The position numbers and the translations under genes are program-made. Below are positions 35,351-48,691 of a stretch of 64,000 nt of DNA, piece by piece. This DNA comes from Lactiplantibacillus plantarum EGD-AQ4. Lineage in GTDB: Bacteria; Bacillota; Bacilli; Lactobacillales; Lactobacillaceae. Under the pieces are notes generated by a model. It saw only the letters and a program-made list of their open reading frames with translations, did not search any database and had not been told where the DNA came from. The number at the start of each line of letters is the position of its first letter. Position 1 is the stretch's first letter. The DNA is taken from NCBI RefSeq assembly GCF_000463075.2, contig NZ_AVAQ01000052.1, positions 1 through 64,000 of the forward strand. The letters are read 5' to 3'.

Positions 35351-35647
35351 TTAGTCCACGTCGATTAACCAAGCAACCCCGTCTTCAACACTGTTTAGGG
35401 CATCAAAGTTGTCCTTCAGTGCGGGATTGACTGCAACCACCGTCCCATTGATTGGGGCGTTAAATTCTGAGACGGCCTTAGTCGCTTCAACGCTTAAAAA
35501 CGCACTATTTTGACTAATCTTGTCGCCAATTGCGGGCAATTCCGCATACTTCACTTCACCCAATGCTTCATGGGCGGCTTTAGTTAAACCTAAGCGTGTG
35601 TGACCATCGACATCTTTTGTCCAAAAATAAGCTGCATCTTCACTCAT
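35351..35647 (-). CDS. Orphan glycine-cleavage H-like lipoyl protein
   Basis: A 98-aa lipoyl carrier protein. The lipoyl-lysine context FLSVEATKAVSEFNAPINGTVV keeps the lysine (about residue 56; GcvH has VESVKAxS). The final VAWLIDVD replaces the GWLxKI of GcvH. No gcvT or gcvP is nearby. Orphan GcvH proteins can act in lipoate relay to 2-oxoacid dehydrogenase E2 subunits, which is the likeliest role here. The start at 35647 is chosen by family length. Confidence 0.85.
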   Translation of the reverse strand: MSEDAAYFWTKDVDGHTRLGLTKAAHEALGEVKYAELPAIGDKISQNSAFLSVEATKAVSEFNAPINGTVVAVNPALKDNFDALNSVEDGVAWLIDVD

Positions 35648-35677
35648 ACATTCCACCATACCTTTGCAATAATTTTA

Positions 35678-36883
35678 CTATTCGAACCGGTCGTTACGAC
35701 TGAACATATATGACTTGTAGTGGAACCGCATCGACATCATCAATCCGATCCCCGCCATATTGGCAATCAACGCCGAACCCCCTTGACTGATAAATGGCAA
35801 TGGAATCCCAGTCATTGGTAACAGACCAATACTCATCCCAATGTTTTCGAACACGTGGAAGAGGATCATCATGATAACCCCGGTCGAAATGTAAGCATAA
35901 AATTCGTTCTTAGTATCAAACGTAACCCGAATCATTTGGTAAATCAATAGAAAATATAACAAAATAACTACGGCACAGCCGATAAAACCAAAGTTTTCCC
36001 CAATCACGGAGAAGATCATATCAGATTCACGCACCGGCACAGTCACATGTGACACGTTAAAGCCACGACCGGTAATCTGTCCGGAACCAATGGCCTTCAT
36101 ACTCTGCCAGACTTGATACGCATTGTTAGACGTATCCGTTGAGGGATTCAACCAAGTATCGATTCGCGCGAATTGGTACTGTTTGAACCCAACGGCTTCC
36201 AAAATATGCCGACCACTTTGAGAAATGACCAAGTATAATGCCGTCCCCGCAACCGCCGCAACGATTACAAAGGTCGGTGCAAGTAACCGCCATGAAATCC
36301 CAGAAACTAAGATCACACCACCCAAAATGGCGAAGAACACAAGCATCGTCCCAAAGTCATTTTGGAGTTTCAACAAGATGGCAACGGGAATCATGTACGC
36401 CACCAATTTACCAATCAGCTGCCAGTCACCCGCCATCGTATGAGTCGGATGCTCCGTATTATGCATCGTCACCACCCGGCCTAACATCAAAATGAAGGCT
36501 GGTTTCATGATTTCAGACGGTTGCAGCGTCAACGAGCCGACCGCAAACCAACTTTTAGCCCCGGTACTCGTGTACAATGACCGACTATACAGGACCAATA
36601 CGGCCGCTAGTAGGAAAATTCCAAACCAATATGCGATGGGCGCCACACGCCACAATTGTTCTGAGTCAAATTGCATCACGATCACGGCAATCGCCGTCCC
36701 AATCACAAACCACATGACTTGCGAAATGACCTGTTTCGTGACGTTCACCGAACTAGAATCGTGCACTGCGGCGACATAGATCGAGGCCAACCCGATCAGT
36801 CCTAGCATCATCACTGAAAATATGATACCCCAGTCAATTCTTGAATCTTCGTCTTGACTGCGGAGTCTAGATTCTTCTGCCAC
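35678..36883 (-). CDS. rodA: RodA/FtsW-family peptidoglycan polymerase (SEDS protein)
   Basis: A 401-aa membrane protein with about ten helices that polymerises lipid II. Motifs: WFAVGSLTLQPSEIMKPAFIL (read in parts, about 112-132), LQNDFGTMLVF (about 169), the conserved late block NIGMSIGLLPMTGIPLPFISQGGS (about 342-365). Company with mreB-like, yidD and murA genes upstream suggests the elongation enzyme RodA rather than FtsW. GTG start with AGGAGCG six bases upstream. A TATAAT at about 36973-36978 could give a promoter. Confidence 0.9.
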   Translation of the reverse strand: MAEESRLRSQDEDSRIDWGIIFSVMMLGLIGLASIYVAAVHDSSSVNVTKQVISQVMWFVIGTAIAVIVMQFDSEQLWRVAPIAYWFGIFLLAAVLVLYSRSLYTSTGAKSWFAVGSLTLQPSEIMKPAFILMLGRVVTMHNTEHPTHTMAGDWQLIGKLVAYMIPVAILLKLQNDFGTMLVFFAILGGVILVSGISWRLLAPTFVIVAAVAGTALYLVISQSGRHILEAVGFKQYQFARIDTWLNPSTDTSNNAYQVWQSMKAIGSGQITGRGFNVSHVTVPVRESDMIFSVIGENFGFIGCAVVILLYFLLIYQMIRVTFDTKNEFYAYISTGVIMMILFHVFENIGMSIGLLPMTGIPLPFISQGGSALIANMAGIGLMMSMRFHYKSYMFSRNDRFE

Positions 36884-36985
36884 AAATAACGCTCCTAACC
36901 TATTTGAATTAGTCCAACGTCCACGTTGAATCTAACCTTATTCACACTATCAATTGGTACTCTAAAGATAGCTTTTATTATACAA

Positions 36986-37017
36986 CAACCTGGTGCCGAA
37001 TTCTCGGGACCAGGTTG
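36986..37017 (-). terminator. Hairpin after the DUF2969 gene
   Basis: CAACCTGGT / ACCAGGTTG with inner CCGAGAATTCGG pairing. It lacks a long T run, but TTGTTGTATAAT follows. It probably ends the mreB-yidD-DUF2969 transcript and overlaps the promoter area of rodA. Confidence 0.55.
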
Positions 37018-37032
37018 AAGGTTTACTAAAAA

Positions 37033-37260
37033 TTAGCCTTTGTGTAGATGGTAAGCTGACAGGATTTCTTGCAAACTCTCATCAAAAGATTTGGTATGCG
37101 CAAATGGTTGGTTGTCACTGACCATTTCAGCGTCAAAACGTTCGCCGACTTGGGTGACCTGACCAATCATCTGCTTTCCAATTAAAACTTCGGTAACCGT
37201 CTGACCGTTGACCTTGGTCTCATTTAAAGTGACCGAAATCGCCTTATCTTTTCTTGCCAC
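37033..37260 (-). CDS. DUF2969 family protein (75 aa)
   Basis: A short basic cytoplasmic protein of the DUF2969 family, function unknown. Family features: the [11 protein letters not shown] opening, [11 protein letters not shown] in the middle and the ending [11 protein letters not shown]. The GTG start at 37260 has AAGGAGG nine bases upstream and gives the family length; the longer frame would run through yidD. It overlaps yidD by 17 bp. Confidence 0.82.
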   Translation of the reverse strand: MARKDKAISVTLNETKVNGQTVTEVLIGKQMIGQVTQVGERFDAEMVSDNQPFAHTKSFDESLQEILSAYHLHKG

Positions 37261-37516
37261 GGTTGTCTTCCTCCTTGTATTGCGGATTACGACGCAGTGA
37301 AAAATGGGCTGGTACGGGGTCAAAGCCCCCCTTAACGAAGGGGTGACAACGCAAGACACGTGCCACCCCCATCAAACTTCCCTTAACTGCGCCAAACCGG
37401 TCGATTGCTTCCAACGTGTAATTCGAACAAGTCGGATAGTAACGACAATGGGCCGGACTAAACGCAGAAAAGGCCCGCTGATAGAAGCGGATCCCTTTCA
37501 TTAATAACCGTCGCAT
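37244..37516 (-). CDS. yidD: Membrane protein insertion efficiency factor YidD
   Basis: A 90-aa amphipathic protein that helps membrane-protein insertion with YidC in E. coli. It has the family core [24 protein letters not shown] (read in parts, about 8-31), [12 protein letters not shown] (about 60-71) and a basic tail. The three conserved cysteines ([17 protein letters not shown]) are present. Start at ATG 37516 or the preceding GTG. It follows the mreB-like gene by only 6 bp. Confidence 0.9.
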   Translation of the reverse strand: MRRLLMKGIRFYQRAFSAFSPAHCRYYPTCSNYTLEAIDRFGAVKGSLMGVARVLRCHPFVKGGFDPVPAHFSLRRNPQYKEEDNRGKKR

Positions 37517-37522
37517 CACGAA

Positions 37523-38524
37523 TTATTTCTTGTTCTTAGCAGTTTTTTGCATGTGTTCCAGCAAAATCCCGGCACCCTGCGCCACGTTGTTCAACGGATG
37601 TTCAGCAACCGTGACGGGCACGCGCAAGTTTTCACTAATCAACTGGTCAAGCCCGCTGAGCAGCGCACCGCCACCAGTCAAGGTGATCCCGCGATCGATA
37701 ATGTCTGCCGCAATTTCAGGCGGTAAAGTTTCCATCACGTGATGCGCGGTGCTGACGATCTGCATCAACGTTTCGTGAATGGCTTCTTCAACCTGGTTCG
37801 AGTCAATATCAATTGACCGTGGCATCCCGGTAACCGTATCACGACCACGCACTTGGGTGACCTTATCGTCATCGCCATCTTGCTTGAAGACTTGGGCAAT
37901 CTGAATCTTAACTTGTTCAGCACTGCGTTCACCGATCAACAGGTGATGCTGATCCTTGACATAGTTGACAATGTCTTGGTTCATGCGGTCACCGGCCATC
38001 CGTAGTGAGCTACTTGCCACAATATCGCCTAGTGATAAGACAGCGATATCACTCGTCCCACCACCAATATCGATAACCATGTTACCGCGTGGTTGGAAAA
38101 TATCCATCCCGGCACCGATTGCGGCAACTTTCGGTTCAACTTCTAAGTAAACCTTGTTACCACCGGATTTTTCTGCTGCTTGTAAGATTGCTTTACGTTC
38201 AATTTCAGTTGTGTTCGTTGGGGTACAGATCATAATACTTGGACGTGACATGATTCCCCGAACGTTTAATTTTTTGATAAAATAGGACAACATCTCTTCG
38301 GTGACGTCAAAATCAGAGATGACCCCGTCTTTTAACGGCCGAATTGCCCGGATGTTGCTAGGCGTCTTCCCAACCATTTGATAGGCTTCGGACCCAACTG
38401 CTAATACTTGATTCGTGTTGGTATCAATAGCGACAACGGATGGTTCATTCAATACGATGCCTTTACCTGATACGTAAATCAAAACATTGGCAGTTCCCAG
38501 GTCAATACCAATATCTAAAGCCAT
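37523..38524 (-). CDS. MreB/Mbl-family actin-like cell-shape protein
   Basis: A bacterial actin homologue (333 aa) that forms membrane-bound filaments guiding sidewall synthesis. It has the phosphate 1 motif IGIDLGTANVLIYV (about 4-17), connect 1 and phosphate 2 MVIDIGGGTSDIAVLS (about 156-171), and the adenosine motif ITLTGGGALLSGLD (about 286-299). Its place with yidD, murA and rodA but away from mreCD suggests the Mbl paralogue; this cannot be settled by reading alone. ATG at 38524 follows GAGAGGAG with 7-base spacing. Confidence 0.92.
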   Translation of the reverse strand: MALDIGIDLGTANVLIYVSGKGIVLNEPSVVAIDTNTNQVLAVGSEAYQMVGKTPSNIRAIRPLKDGVISDFDVTEEMLSYFIKKLNVRGIMSRPSIMICTPTNTTEIERKAILQAAEKSGGNKVYLEVEPKVAAIGAGMDIFQPRGNMVIDIGGGTSDIAVLSLGDIVASSSLRMAGDRMNQDIVNYVKDQHHLLIGERSAEQVKIQIAQVFKQDGDDDKVTQVRGRDTVTGMPRSIDIDSNQVEEAIHETLMQIVSTAHHVMETLPPEIAADIIDRGITLTGGGALLSGLDQLISENLRVPVTVAEHPLNNVAQGAGILLEHMQKTAKNKK

Positions 38525-38648
38525 GTTTTTGCTCCTCTCAAACATACAATTATACGACTAATCATTATACCATACTCTACAGTTGATGAGAACTAATGGC
38601 TGCATGTACCAACAATTCAGTTGCGCACGCCAAACCGCTCAACAGCCG

Positions 38649-39203
38649 CTAATCATCTTGCCGTTTGGACCATTCGTCGACGGTCAACGAATAGATGGCT
38701 TCATCGCGGTACTGCTCGTTAACGAGGATGTTTTCAGGCAACGTCGCATCCAAATGGTATTGACGACGTTCAGCAACGGCACGGCTCGCTTGATTATTGA
38801 CATCTGCGCCCAAGCTTAACTTGTGTAAGTCCAATTCAGTAAAGGCGATTTCTTCTAAGCGTTCCAAAGCTTTGGTCATCACGCCCCGCCCCGTAAAGGC
38901 TGCGCCTAACCAGTAGCCGATTTCACCACGATGATTGACGTCACTGATGTTATGAATGTCCAGCATTCCCGCGACTTCACCGTCCACGACAATGGTCGTA
39001 ATGAAGACTTGCCCGTGTGCTTGCTTGGTCAACATACTTTCAATGAATTGGCGTTCATCAGCGACGGTGGCGGTCGCATCGACCCATGGCATCCAAGGTG
39101 CTAAGTGGTCGCGATTCTGGTCAACTAAATCAAATAGTGGCTCAGCGTCAGCCACCTCAGTTGGTTTTAACGAAATGTGTTTGTCGATAATATTAATAAA
39201 CAT
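38649..39203 (-). CDS. GNAT acetyltransferase (RimL/RimJ-like)
   Basis: A 184-aa N-acetyltransferase resembling ribosomal-protein serine acetyltransferases. It has ISLKPTEVADAEPLFDLVDQNR (opening, read in parts), then GEIGYWLGAAFTGRGVMTKAL (about 91-111, in parts) with the acetyl-CoA loop G-x-GxM, and LHKLSLGADVNNQASRAVAER (about 124-145). Substrate not known. AGGAGGACACTT lies before the ATG. It follows murA with a strong terminator in between. Confidence 0.88.
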   Translation of the reverse strand: MFINIIDKHISLKPTEVADAEPLFDLVDQNRDHLAPWMPWVDATATVADERQFIESMLTKQAHGQVFITTIVVDGEVAGMLDIHNISDVNHRGEIGYWLGAAFTGRGVMTKALERLEEIAFTELDLHKLSLGADVNNQASRAVAERRQYHLDATLPENILVNEQYRDEAIYSLTVDEWSKRQDD

Positions 39204-39248
39204 AAGTGTCCTCCTGAATGATGGGCGTCAGCCAGAGTGGCTCGCCGC

Positions 39249-39291
39249 AAAAAAACCTTCAAACACGAGTTTAGCGCACTTTGAAGGTTTT
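39249..39291 (-). terminator. Terminator of murA
   Basis: AAAACCTTCAAA / TTTGAAGGTTTT arms and a T7 tail on the minus strand, 18 bp after murA. Confidence 0.85.
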
Positions 39292-39309
39292 GTAAGCAAT
39301 TATTTACAT

Positions 39310-40626
39310 TTATTCCGCTGCTTGGTTGGCGAAATCTGGATTCAGCGCATAAACGGTGCCATCTGGAATCTCGACCCGCTTGATTTCAGCGCCCAGCTTG
39401 GCTAATTTACCATGGAAATTGAAGTAGCCTCGATCCAAATACTTGAGGTTGGTGACTTCAGTGTAGCCCCGACTGACTAAGCCAGCGATGACTAAGGCTG
39501 CAGCTGCCCGTAGATCAGTAGCTGTCACTTGTGCCCCGTTGAAATCAGTTGGCCCATACATGATGACCGACCGTCCTTCAATCTTGAAATCAGCATTCAT
39601 TCGCCGCAGTTCATCTAGGTGCATGAAACGATTCTCAAAAACCGTTTCCGTCAGTAAACTAGTGCCTTGCGCACACAATTGCAGAATCGTCATCTGTGGT
39701 TGCATATCCGTTGGAAATCCGGGATGTGGCAGCGTCTTGACTGACGTTGGTTTGAGTGTCTTCGGACCGATAACCCGGATACCACCACGTTCTTCGGTCA
39801 CTGTGACACCCATTTCGCGCATCTTCGAGATCAACGGCTTGTTATGTTCCGCAATCGCGTCTTCAACCAAGACGTTACCTTGCGTCACTGCGGCAGCGAC
39901 CATAAACGTGCCGGCTTCAATCCGGTCTTGAACGATGCTGTGGTCACAACCGTGCATCGTCTTCACGCCTTGGATCCGAATCGTTTCGGTCCCGGCACCC
40001 GTGACTTTGGCGCCCATCTGATTCAGATAGTTGGCTAAGTCGACGATTTCTGGTTCGCGCGCCACATTTTCCATGGTCGTCACACCGTCAGCGAGTGTTG
40101 CAGCCATCATAATATTTTGGGTCGCACCAACGCTTGGAAAATCTAAGTAGATTGCCGCACCATGTAATTTAGTTGCGGTAGCTTCAACGTAGCCATCGTG
40201 GCGTTCGATTTCTGCACCGAGCGCATTCAAGCCTTTCAGATGTAAATCAATCGGCCGTGAGCCAATCGCACACCCACCTGGCATGGCAACTTTTGCATGC
40301 CCTAAGCGTGCCAATAACGGTCCCATCACAACGATTGAGGCACGCATTTTAGACACGTATTGGAATGGTGCTTCAGATGATAATTGACGACTGGCGTCAA
40401 TATCGATGGTTTTATTAATTTCATCAAAATCAATTTTAGCATTCAAAAATTTCAAGACGTTATTCATCGTGAATACGTCTGACAAAACTGGTACATTTGA
40501 TAAATGTGTTTGTCCGTCGCTAGCCAATAAGCTGGCTGCTAAAATCGGTAACACAGCGTTCTTAGCGCCCTCGATATGAACATTACCTGTCAAACGTTGA
40601 CCGCCATGAACTACAATTTCCTCCAT
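39310..40626 (-). CDS. murA: UDP-N-acetylglucosamine 1-carboxyvinyltransferase (MurA)
   Basis: First committed step of peptidoglycan synthesis, adding enolpyruvyl to UDP-GlcNAc. The 438-aa protein has [15 protein letters not shown] (about 19-33) with the conserved Lys-Asn, and the active-site loop [16 protein letters not shown] (about 115-130) carrying the fosfomycin-target cysteine. The ATG at 40626 has GGAGGG 7 bases upstream. Low-GC Gram-positives often have two MurA enzymes; the position beside the atp operon is that of MurA1. A structured leader lies upstream. Confidence 0.95.
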   Translation of the reverse strand: MEEIVVHGGQRLTGNVHIEGAKNAVLPILAASLLASDGQTHLSNVPVLSDVFTMNNVLKFLNAKIDFDEINKTIDIDASRQLSSEAPFQYVSKMRASIVVMGPLLARLGHAKVAMPGGCAIGSRPIDLHLKGLNALGAEIERHDGYVEATATKLHGAAIYLDFPSVGATQNIMMAATLADGVTTMENVAREPEIVDLANYLNQMGAKVTGAGTETIRIQGVKTMHGCDHSIVQDRIEAGTFMVAAAVTQGNVLVEDAIAEHNKPLISKMREMGVTVTEERGGIRVIGPKTLKPTSVKTLPHPGFPTDMQPQMTILQLCAQGTSLLTETVFENRFMHLDELRRMNADFKIEGRSVIMYGPTDFNGAQVTATDLRAAAALVIAGLVSRGYTEVTNLKYLDRGYFNFHGKLAKLGAEIKRVEIPDGTVYALNPDFANQAAE

Positions 40627-40669
40627 GGATAAACCCTCCATCACTAAACGATAATCAATAAACAAGCTA

Positions 40670-40848
40670 CGTCAGATTGCAGACCCCATTAAAACAAAAC
40701 GGTCTCGCACCACGCAGCAATACATGTCGCCTTGGCTGCTCAGCATCCCAGAGCGACTGGTTCACGTGATGGTGCAATCTCAATATCATTCAACCGCCAG
40801 TTGACTTGAAGGCCCCTAGTCAAACGACCCAAGCGTCATTCAAGTTCA
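40670..40848 (-). promoter_or_regulatory. Structured 5' leader upstream of murA
   Basis: About 180 bases of minus-strand RNA before murA form several strong stems: AGATTGCA (40674-40681) / TGCAATCT (40773-40780), AGACC/GGTCT (40681-40705), GCACC..CACG / CGTG..GGTGC (40707-40775), GTCGC/GCGAC (40726-40757) and ACTTGAA/TTCAAGT (40804-40834). The closing stem and the GGTGC stem compete for the same three bases, allowing two states. No known riboswitch core was recognised. An extended -10 (TG-T-TATGAT, 40864-40872) would start transcription near 40855. Confidence 0.5.
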
Positions 40849-40899
40849 AATCGGTTCCTAATCATCATAACATAGAACTAAGGTGAAGAAATATTACAT

Positions 40900-41140
40900 T
40901 TTACATTTTCGTTACAATTCCAACACAAATATTAAATACTTATGATTAGTTAACTAATGTTGGATTTGTTAGCGTTTTCGCTTGACAATCAAGCAATTAA
41001 ACCATCACACATCCTTGCTGGTGTTGATTTAGCTAGCGATGGTAGTGTGAGCGACCACACTTTGAGCGTCCCCTATCAGTATTGATTCATAACCCGTCGT
41101 TAGCTTTCATTCTATCATTTCCCGTTCTGCCGCGGGACTA
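40900..41140. other. Intergenic AT-rich stretch before the 41-kb element
   Basis: No gene. A small palindrome TTAGTTAACTAA occurs at about 40949-40960 and partly complementary CCATCACAC / GTGTGAGCG segments around 41012-41055. Nothing assignable. Confidence 0.5.
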
Positions 41141-41141
41141 A

Positions 41142-42165
41142 TACGCTCACAAGCATTGTGTGAGCATTAAAACGTACCGATGAGTTGGATTCCTGTTCGT
41201 CAGCCGATGATCGTCCTAGTCCGACTTCCAGGGCTGGCTGACAACGCTGGAACAGGGCGGACATCGATTTGAACTCACGCAGAACCCCACTGCGCAATTT
41301 CAAATACGAGTCTTCTTCTAGCCCGGGAAGACCACCCGGACAAGAAGAACTTCGCCCTTGAGCATTGTCCGGCAGTCCGGACAGTCGGGAACCCGCTCGA
41401 ATGGCGGATGAACGACCACCTATCTGGGTGCAACTGACCACTGAATATTAAGTAACTGGTCCTTCAGGTAAACTTTTAATTGGCCTCAATAATGCTTTAT
41501 CACACTTAATCACTGAAAAAAATCAGTTGAATTTTATTCGCAAGATTCAACGGACATTAGTCTTGAATTTAGTTGATAAATTACCTTCGTTTATAATTTG
41601 AGACTGTTCTATCTCAAACGACTAGGGAAAATTCTGACAAATTCAGTGAAACTGCTGATTCGAAAAGTTAAAACATGGGTTAAGAAGCTTAGCTATCATT
41701 AGAAACTAGCCTGACAGTGAATGTCAAAATGACCTTGGACTATGAATCAACGACTAATCTAAGAAAAAGTTGAGTTCGCATACGTCTGCCTTTCGAATAC
41801 CATCCCGGCTGGAAGGTATTCTGGGCAAGGCCAAGTGCTTCTCAGAGTGCGAGGTTCAGACGGGTTGGGACTGAGGATTAGCCTAGCTAGAGCGTTAAGC
41901 GGCGAGCTTCCGCTTGGCGTTCTGGCGTAGCTAACCGGAAGTCCCAGTCTGACCCGAACACGTTTCGGCAATATTGCAGCTAACGTGAAAGACCAGTATT
42001 TAAGACGTGGGTTGTCGGCTTAAATCTGTGTCCACTACGTTCCGGCCATTGCCCAGAATGCCTGTAAGCCGACATAGGACGCAGATTTGCTGCAAGTTTA
42101 CGCTAACTCGCACTGTTTCCAGCGAATCTCAGCTGGCTGCTTTCGACCTTAAACGGTGTTCAGAA
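41142..42165. mobile_element. Near-complete TIR element with an internal palindromic replacement
   Basis: Plus-oriented R (about 41190-41475) and L (about 41477-42150) modules, highly similar to the 1-600 and 7127-8099 copies. The left terminus is degenerate (TACGC at 41142 then GCATTGTGTG) and the right one merges with the atpC terminator, so no duplication could be defined. In L, 147 bases at 41838-41984 replace about 37 bases found in the other copies. The 108-aa minus-strand open frame (41115-41441) lies over the R palindrome and is not credited. Confidence 0.8.
41838..41984. repeat. 147-bp palindromic insert inside the element
   Basis: Sequence absent from other copies. It folds as one long imperfect hairpin: AAGCGG (41897-41902) / CCGCTT (41910-41915) at the centre, outer blocks GGTTGGGACT (about 41862) against AGTCCC..GACCC (about 41940-41955). 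It sits where the other copies have sequence bounded by two GTGAAA motifs. No partner copy elsewhere in the window. Confidence 0.65.
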
Positions 42166-42186
42166 CTCGAATTATCGTGGCGCAAC

Positions 42187-42220
42187 AAAAAAGCACCCGC
42201 AAATAATTGCAGATGCTTTT
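42187..42220 (-). terminator. Terminator of the atp operon
   Basis: AAGCATCTGC / GCGGGTGCTT hairpin with T6 on the minus strand, 19 bp after atpC. Confidence 0.85.
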
Positions 42221-42238
42221 CAGAATTTTAAGTTGTGG

Positions 42239-42667
42239 TTAATGCCGGGCAACGTTCAAACGGTTCATCGCTCGACGCAATGCAACTTGCGCCCGTGCCA
42301 ACTCAGCATCATCATGCTTTTGTTGGGCAGCTTTGATTGCCGTTTCAGCGCGTTTCCGTGCATTTTCAGCCCGAGCAACGTCAATGTCATTCTGACGTTC
42401 AGCACTATCAGCGACAATGGTAGCCGTGTTGTTACTGAACTCAACGAAACCACCGTTAACGGCAATTTCATCGTCTTCCTGATCACTTTCGAGTTGCTTG
42501 ATCCGAACCTCATCGATTGCCAGCGAGGCAATGACTGGAATATGGTTCGGCAAAATCCCGAGTTCGCCGTCAATCGTCCGTACGATCAACATTGGCGTCT
42601 TGTTTTCATAGACCTGACCGTCTGGAGTTACGATGCTAACGGTTAATGATTTTGCATTGTCAGCCAT
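42239..42667 (-). CDS. atpC: ATP synthase epsilon subunit
   Basis: Central-stalk subunit of F1, couples rotation and inhibits ATP hydrolysis. 142 aa: an N-terminal beta-sandwich (LTVSIVTPDGQVYE, GELGILPNHIPVIA) and a C-terminal two-helix domain rich in A, R and E (from about 88). Last gene of atpBEFHAGDC, 11 bp after atpD. Confidence 0.96.
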   Translation of the reverse strand: MADNAKSLTVSIVTPDGQVYENKTPMLIVRTIDGELGILPNHIPVIASLAIDEVRIKQLESDQEDDEIAVNGGFVEFSNNTATIVADSAERQNDIDVARAENARKRAETAIKAAQQKHDDAELARAQVALRRAMNRLNVARH

Positions 42668-42678
42668 GTAAACCCCTC

Positions 42679-44088
<1,410 letters not shown>

Positions 44089-44106
44089 TTAATTCCTCCC
44101 ACTTCG

Positions 44107-45051
44107 TTATTCTTGCGCAACCAAGCCACCAGTGATTTCAGTAATTTCAGTGGTAATCGCAGCTTGACGCGCACGGTTATATTTCAGATTTAACTTATCA
44201 ATTAAATCGCCAGCGTTATCTGATGCAGCCTTCATCGCAGTTGACGACGAAGCATGTTCAGCAGTCTTGGCATCCAAGATTGCACCATAAACTAGGCTTT
44301 CAGCGTATTGTGGCAACACAGCCGACAAAATCGCTTCTTCTGACGGTTCCATTTCGTACTCAGGACCGACATCGACCCGACTGTCCTTGGCTTTACGGTT
44401 GTCTGATTCACTCTGTTCAAAGGTCTCTTCGGAGATCGGCAGCATTTTAACTGCCCGGAAACCAGAAGAAAGCCGGTTGATAAAGTGATTGTAGAACACG
44501 TAAAGTTCATCAAAGACTTCGTTATGATACATTGATGTGACTGTCTTAACGATTTCACGAACTTCTTTAAAAGTTGGTACGTCAGAGACGCCGCGGTATT
44601 CATACGCCACATTTAAGCCGTTCTTTTTATAGAAATCCGCACCAGTGCCACCAACCGCCAAAACGACTGCGTTATTGGCATCAAGCTTATGCGTCCGCAT
44701 GAAGTCATTGGTTTGCTTTAACACGTTACTGTTATAGCTCCCCACGAGACCACGGTCGGAAGTGATGATCAATAAACCAGTCTTTTTAACAGGCCGTTGT
44801 GCTAATAATTCGCTTACCGAAATGGTATTGGAATTACTATTGGTAACACCGACACTTGCTGACATCAGATGAGCTTTGGCTAGATGCGAAACGATGCTTT
44901 CAACTTTAGAAGCGTACACTTGATACGTTGTCGTATGCTTTTGAATCTGGTTCAACTTAGAGGTCGAAACCATTTGCATTGCGGACGTGATCTGATGAGT
45001 CTTCTTCGTTGAGTCAATTCGGCGCTTGACATCCATTAATGATTCTGCCAT
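44107..45051 (-). CDS. atpG: ATP synthase gamma subunit
   Basis: The rotor shaft of F1. 314 aa, with N-terminal [21 protein letters not shown] (read in parts, about 8-28) and C-terminal ATDNAxxLI-like block [31 protein letters not shown] (read in parts), both forming the coiled-coil axle. [14 protein letters not shown] (about 93-106) is the conserved central motif. Somewhat longer than the 285-290 aa common in other bacteria, through an insertion at about 195-225, as is usual in lactobacilli. Confidence 0.97.
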   Translation of the reverse strand: MAESLMDVKRRIDSTKKTHQITSAMQMVSTSKLNQIQKHTTTYQVYASKVESIVSHLAKAHLMSASVGVTNSNSNTISVSELLAQRPVKKTGLLIITSDRGLVGSYNSNVLKQTNDFMRTHKLDANNAVVLAVGGTGADFYKKNGLNVAYEYRGVSDVPTFKEVREIVKTVTSMYHNEVFDELYVFYNHFINRLSSGFRAVKMLPISEETFEQSESDNRKAKDSRVDVGPEYEMEPSEEAILSAVLPQYAESLVYGAILDAKTAEHASSSTAMKAASDNAGDLIDKLNLKYNRARQAAITTEITEITGGLVAQE

Positions 45052-45080
45052 GCACTACTCACCATCCTTTTCAGCCATAA

Positions 45081-47158
<2,078 letters not shown>

Positions 47159-47169
<11 letters not shown>

Positions 47170-47674
47170 GCTTTCCCAACCCTTCAATATACGAATTAAT
47201 TAATGCCTGTTGGCCTTCCGGATCCAATTGCTTCTTAATGATCTTCGTCGCAATCGCAACCGAAATGTCAGCGACGTCTGATTGGACGTTCTTCAAGGCA
47301 TCCTGACGCTCCTGTTCAATATCCTTGCGTGCATTTTGTTTATATTGTGTTGCTTCATTCTGGGCATCGGCAACAATGGTCGTGCGTTGCTTTTCGCCAC
47401 TCTTCTTTGCATCCGCCACGATTTCACTGGCTTCAGCGCGTGAGTGTGACAACGCATCACGACGTTGATCAGCTAAGTCGCTGGCTTCTTGCCGGGACTT
47501 TTGGGCTGAATCAATATCGTTCGCAATCTTGTCTGCCCGGTCAGCCATCATTTTAGTGATGGGCTTCCAAGCAACAACTGAGATCAAGGCCATCAAGACA
47601 ATGAAACTGATCCCGATAAACAACATATCACCAAGGTAGAGACCGGATGCACCGATAATTAAATGCGAGAGCAT
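47159..47674 (-). CDS. atpF: ATP synthase subunit b
   Basis: Peripheral stalk of Fo. 171 aa: one N-terminal transmembrane helix (about 16-36, LFIGISFIVLMALISVVAW) and a long charged coiled coil (DKIANDIDSAQKSRQEA onwards). Between atpE and atpH in the usual order. Confidence 0.96.
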
Positions 47675-47727
47675 CTAATGACACCTCCTTCTTTCATTTT
47701 CATTAAAATGAACTCGTTGACCAATGA

Positions 47728-47970
<243 letters not shown>

Positions 47971-47977
47971 CTAAAAA

Positions 47978-48691
47978 CTATTCCTCGTCGTTAACCTTCT
48001 GAGAAATATAAACTGAAGTCAAGGTTACGAACACGAACGCTTGAATGCTCCCGATAAACACTGAGAAACCTTGCCATAAGAGTTCAATTGGGAATGAGTA
48101 TACATAGCTCAACCAACCGTTACTCTTTGCCAAGTCAGCAACCTTTGTCAGCAACATTTCACCGGCAAAGATATTACCGAACAACCGAAGTCCCAAGGTT
48201 AGAAAATCGGTAAATTGTTCAAAGACGTTGATAACCGAGAAAACTGCGAAAGGCTGCGTATATTCTTTCAAATAGCCGCCCATGCCCTTCTTGCGAACAC
48301 CTGCCGCATGCGCAATTGCAACGGTCATAAACGATAACGTCAAAGTCACGATCGGATCAGCCGTCGGACTTTTCAGATACGTATACTCGCCGACTTGAAC
48401 ATGAATGAACAATCCAAGTTGGTTAGCAATGAAGATAAAGAGGAACAAAGTAAAGGCGTACAGACCGAAGTTGGACGCTTCATTCCCCTTGATAGAACCT
48501 TTGACAATGCCATTCGTGAACTCGATGAGCCACTCCAGCACATTTTGTCCACCCTTGGGCTTCATCGCAATATGTCGCGAAAGTAAAAATACAAACAAGA
48601 ACACAATTAGACAAGTCACGATTACTGAGATGTCATTCGCGATATTAAACGTCAGCCCAAGGAATTTGACTGTAGGAACTGGATCACCCAC
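47978..48691 (-). CDS. atpB: ATP synthase subunit a
   Basis: Proton channel of Fo. 237 aa with five to six helices; the conserved Arg region reads LTLGLRLFGNIFAGEML (about 165-181) and the last helix has FVFVTLTSVYIS. First gene of the operon; no atpI is seen upstream in this window, where pyrP follows on the same strand. Confidence 0.96.
   Translation of the reverse strand: MGDPVPTVKFLGLTFNIANDISVIVTCLIVFLFVFLLSRHIAMKPKGGQNVLEWLIEFTNGIVKGSIKGNEASNFGLYAFTLFLFIFIANQLGLFIHVQVGEYTYLKSPTADPIVTLTLSFMTVAIAHAAGVRKKGMGGYLKEYTQPFAVFSVINVFEQFTDFLTLGLRLFGNIFAGEMLLTKVADLAKSNGWLSYVYSFPIELLWQGFSVFIGSIQAFVFVTLTSVYISQKVNDEE

Noticed and set aside
35351-35647. Glycine cleavage operon
   Set aside because: Only the H-like protein is present; neighbours are metNIQ and rodA.
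41115-41441. 108-codon minus-strand frame in the 41-kb element, similar to a plus-strand frame at 7792-8043
   Set aside because: Both lie over the R palindrome; their similarity follows from the repeat DNA. They lack ribosome sites, the ends differ, and the 23-kb and 32-kb copies do not keep the frame.
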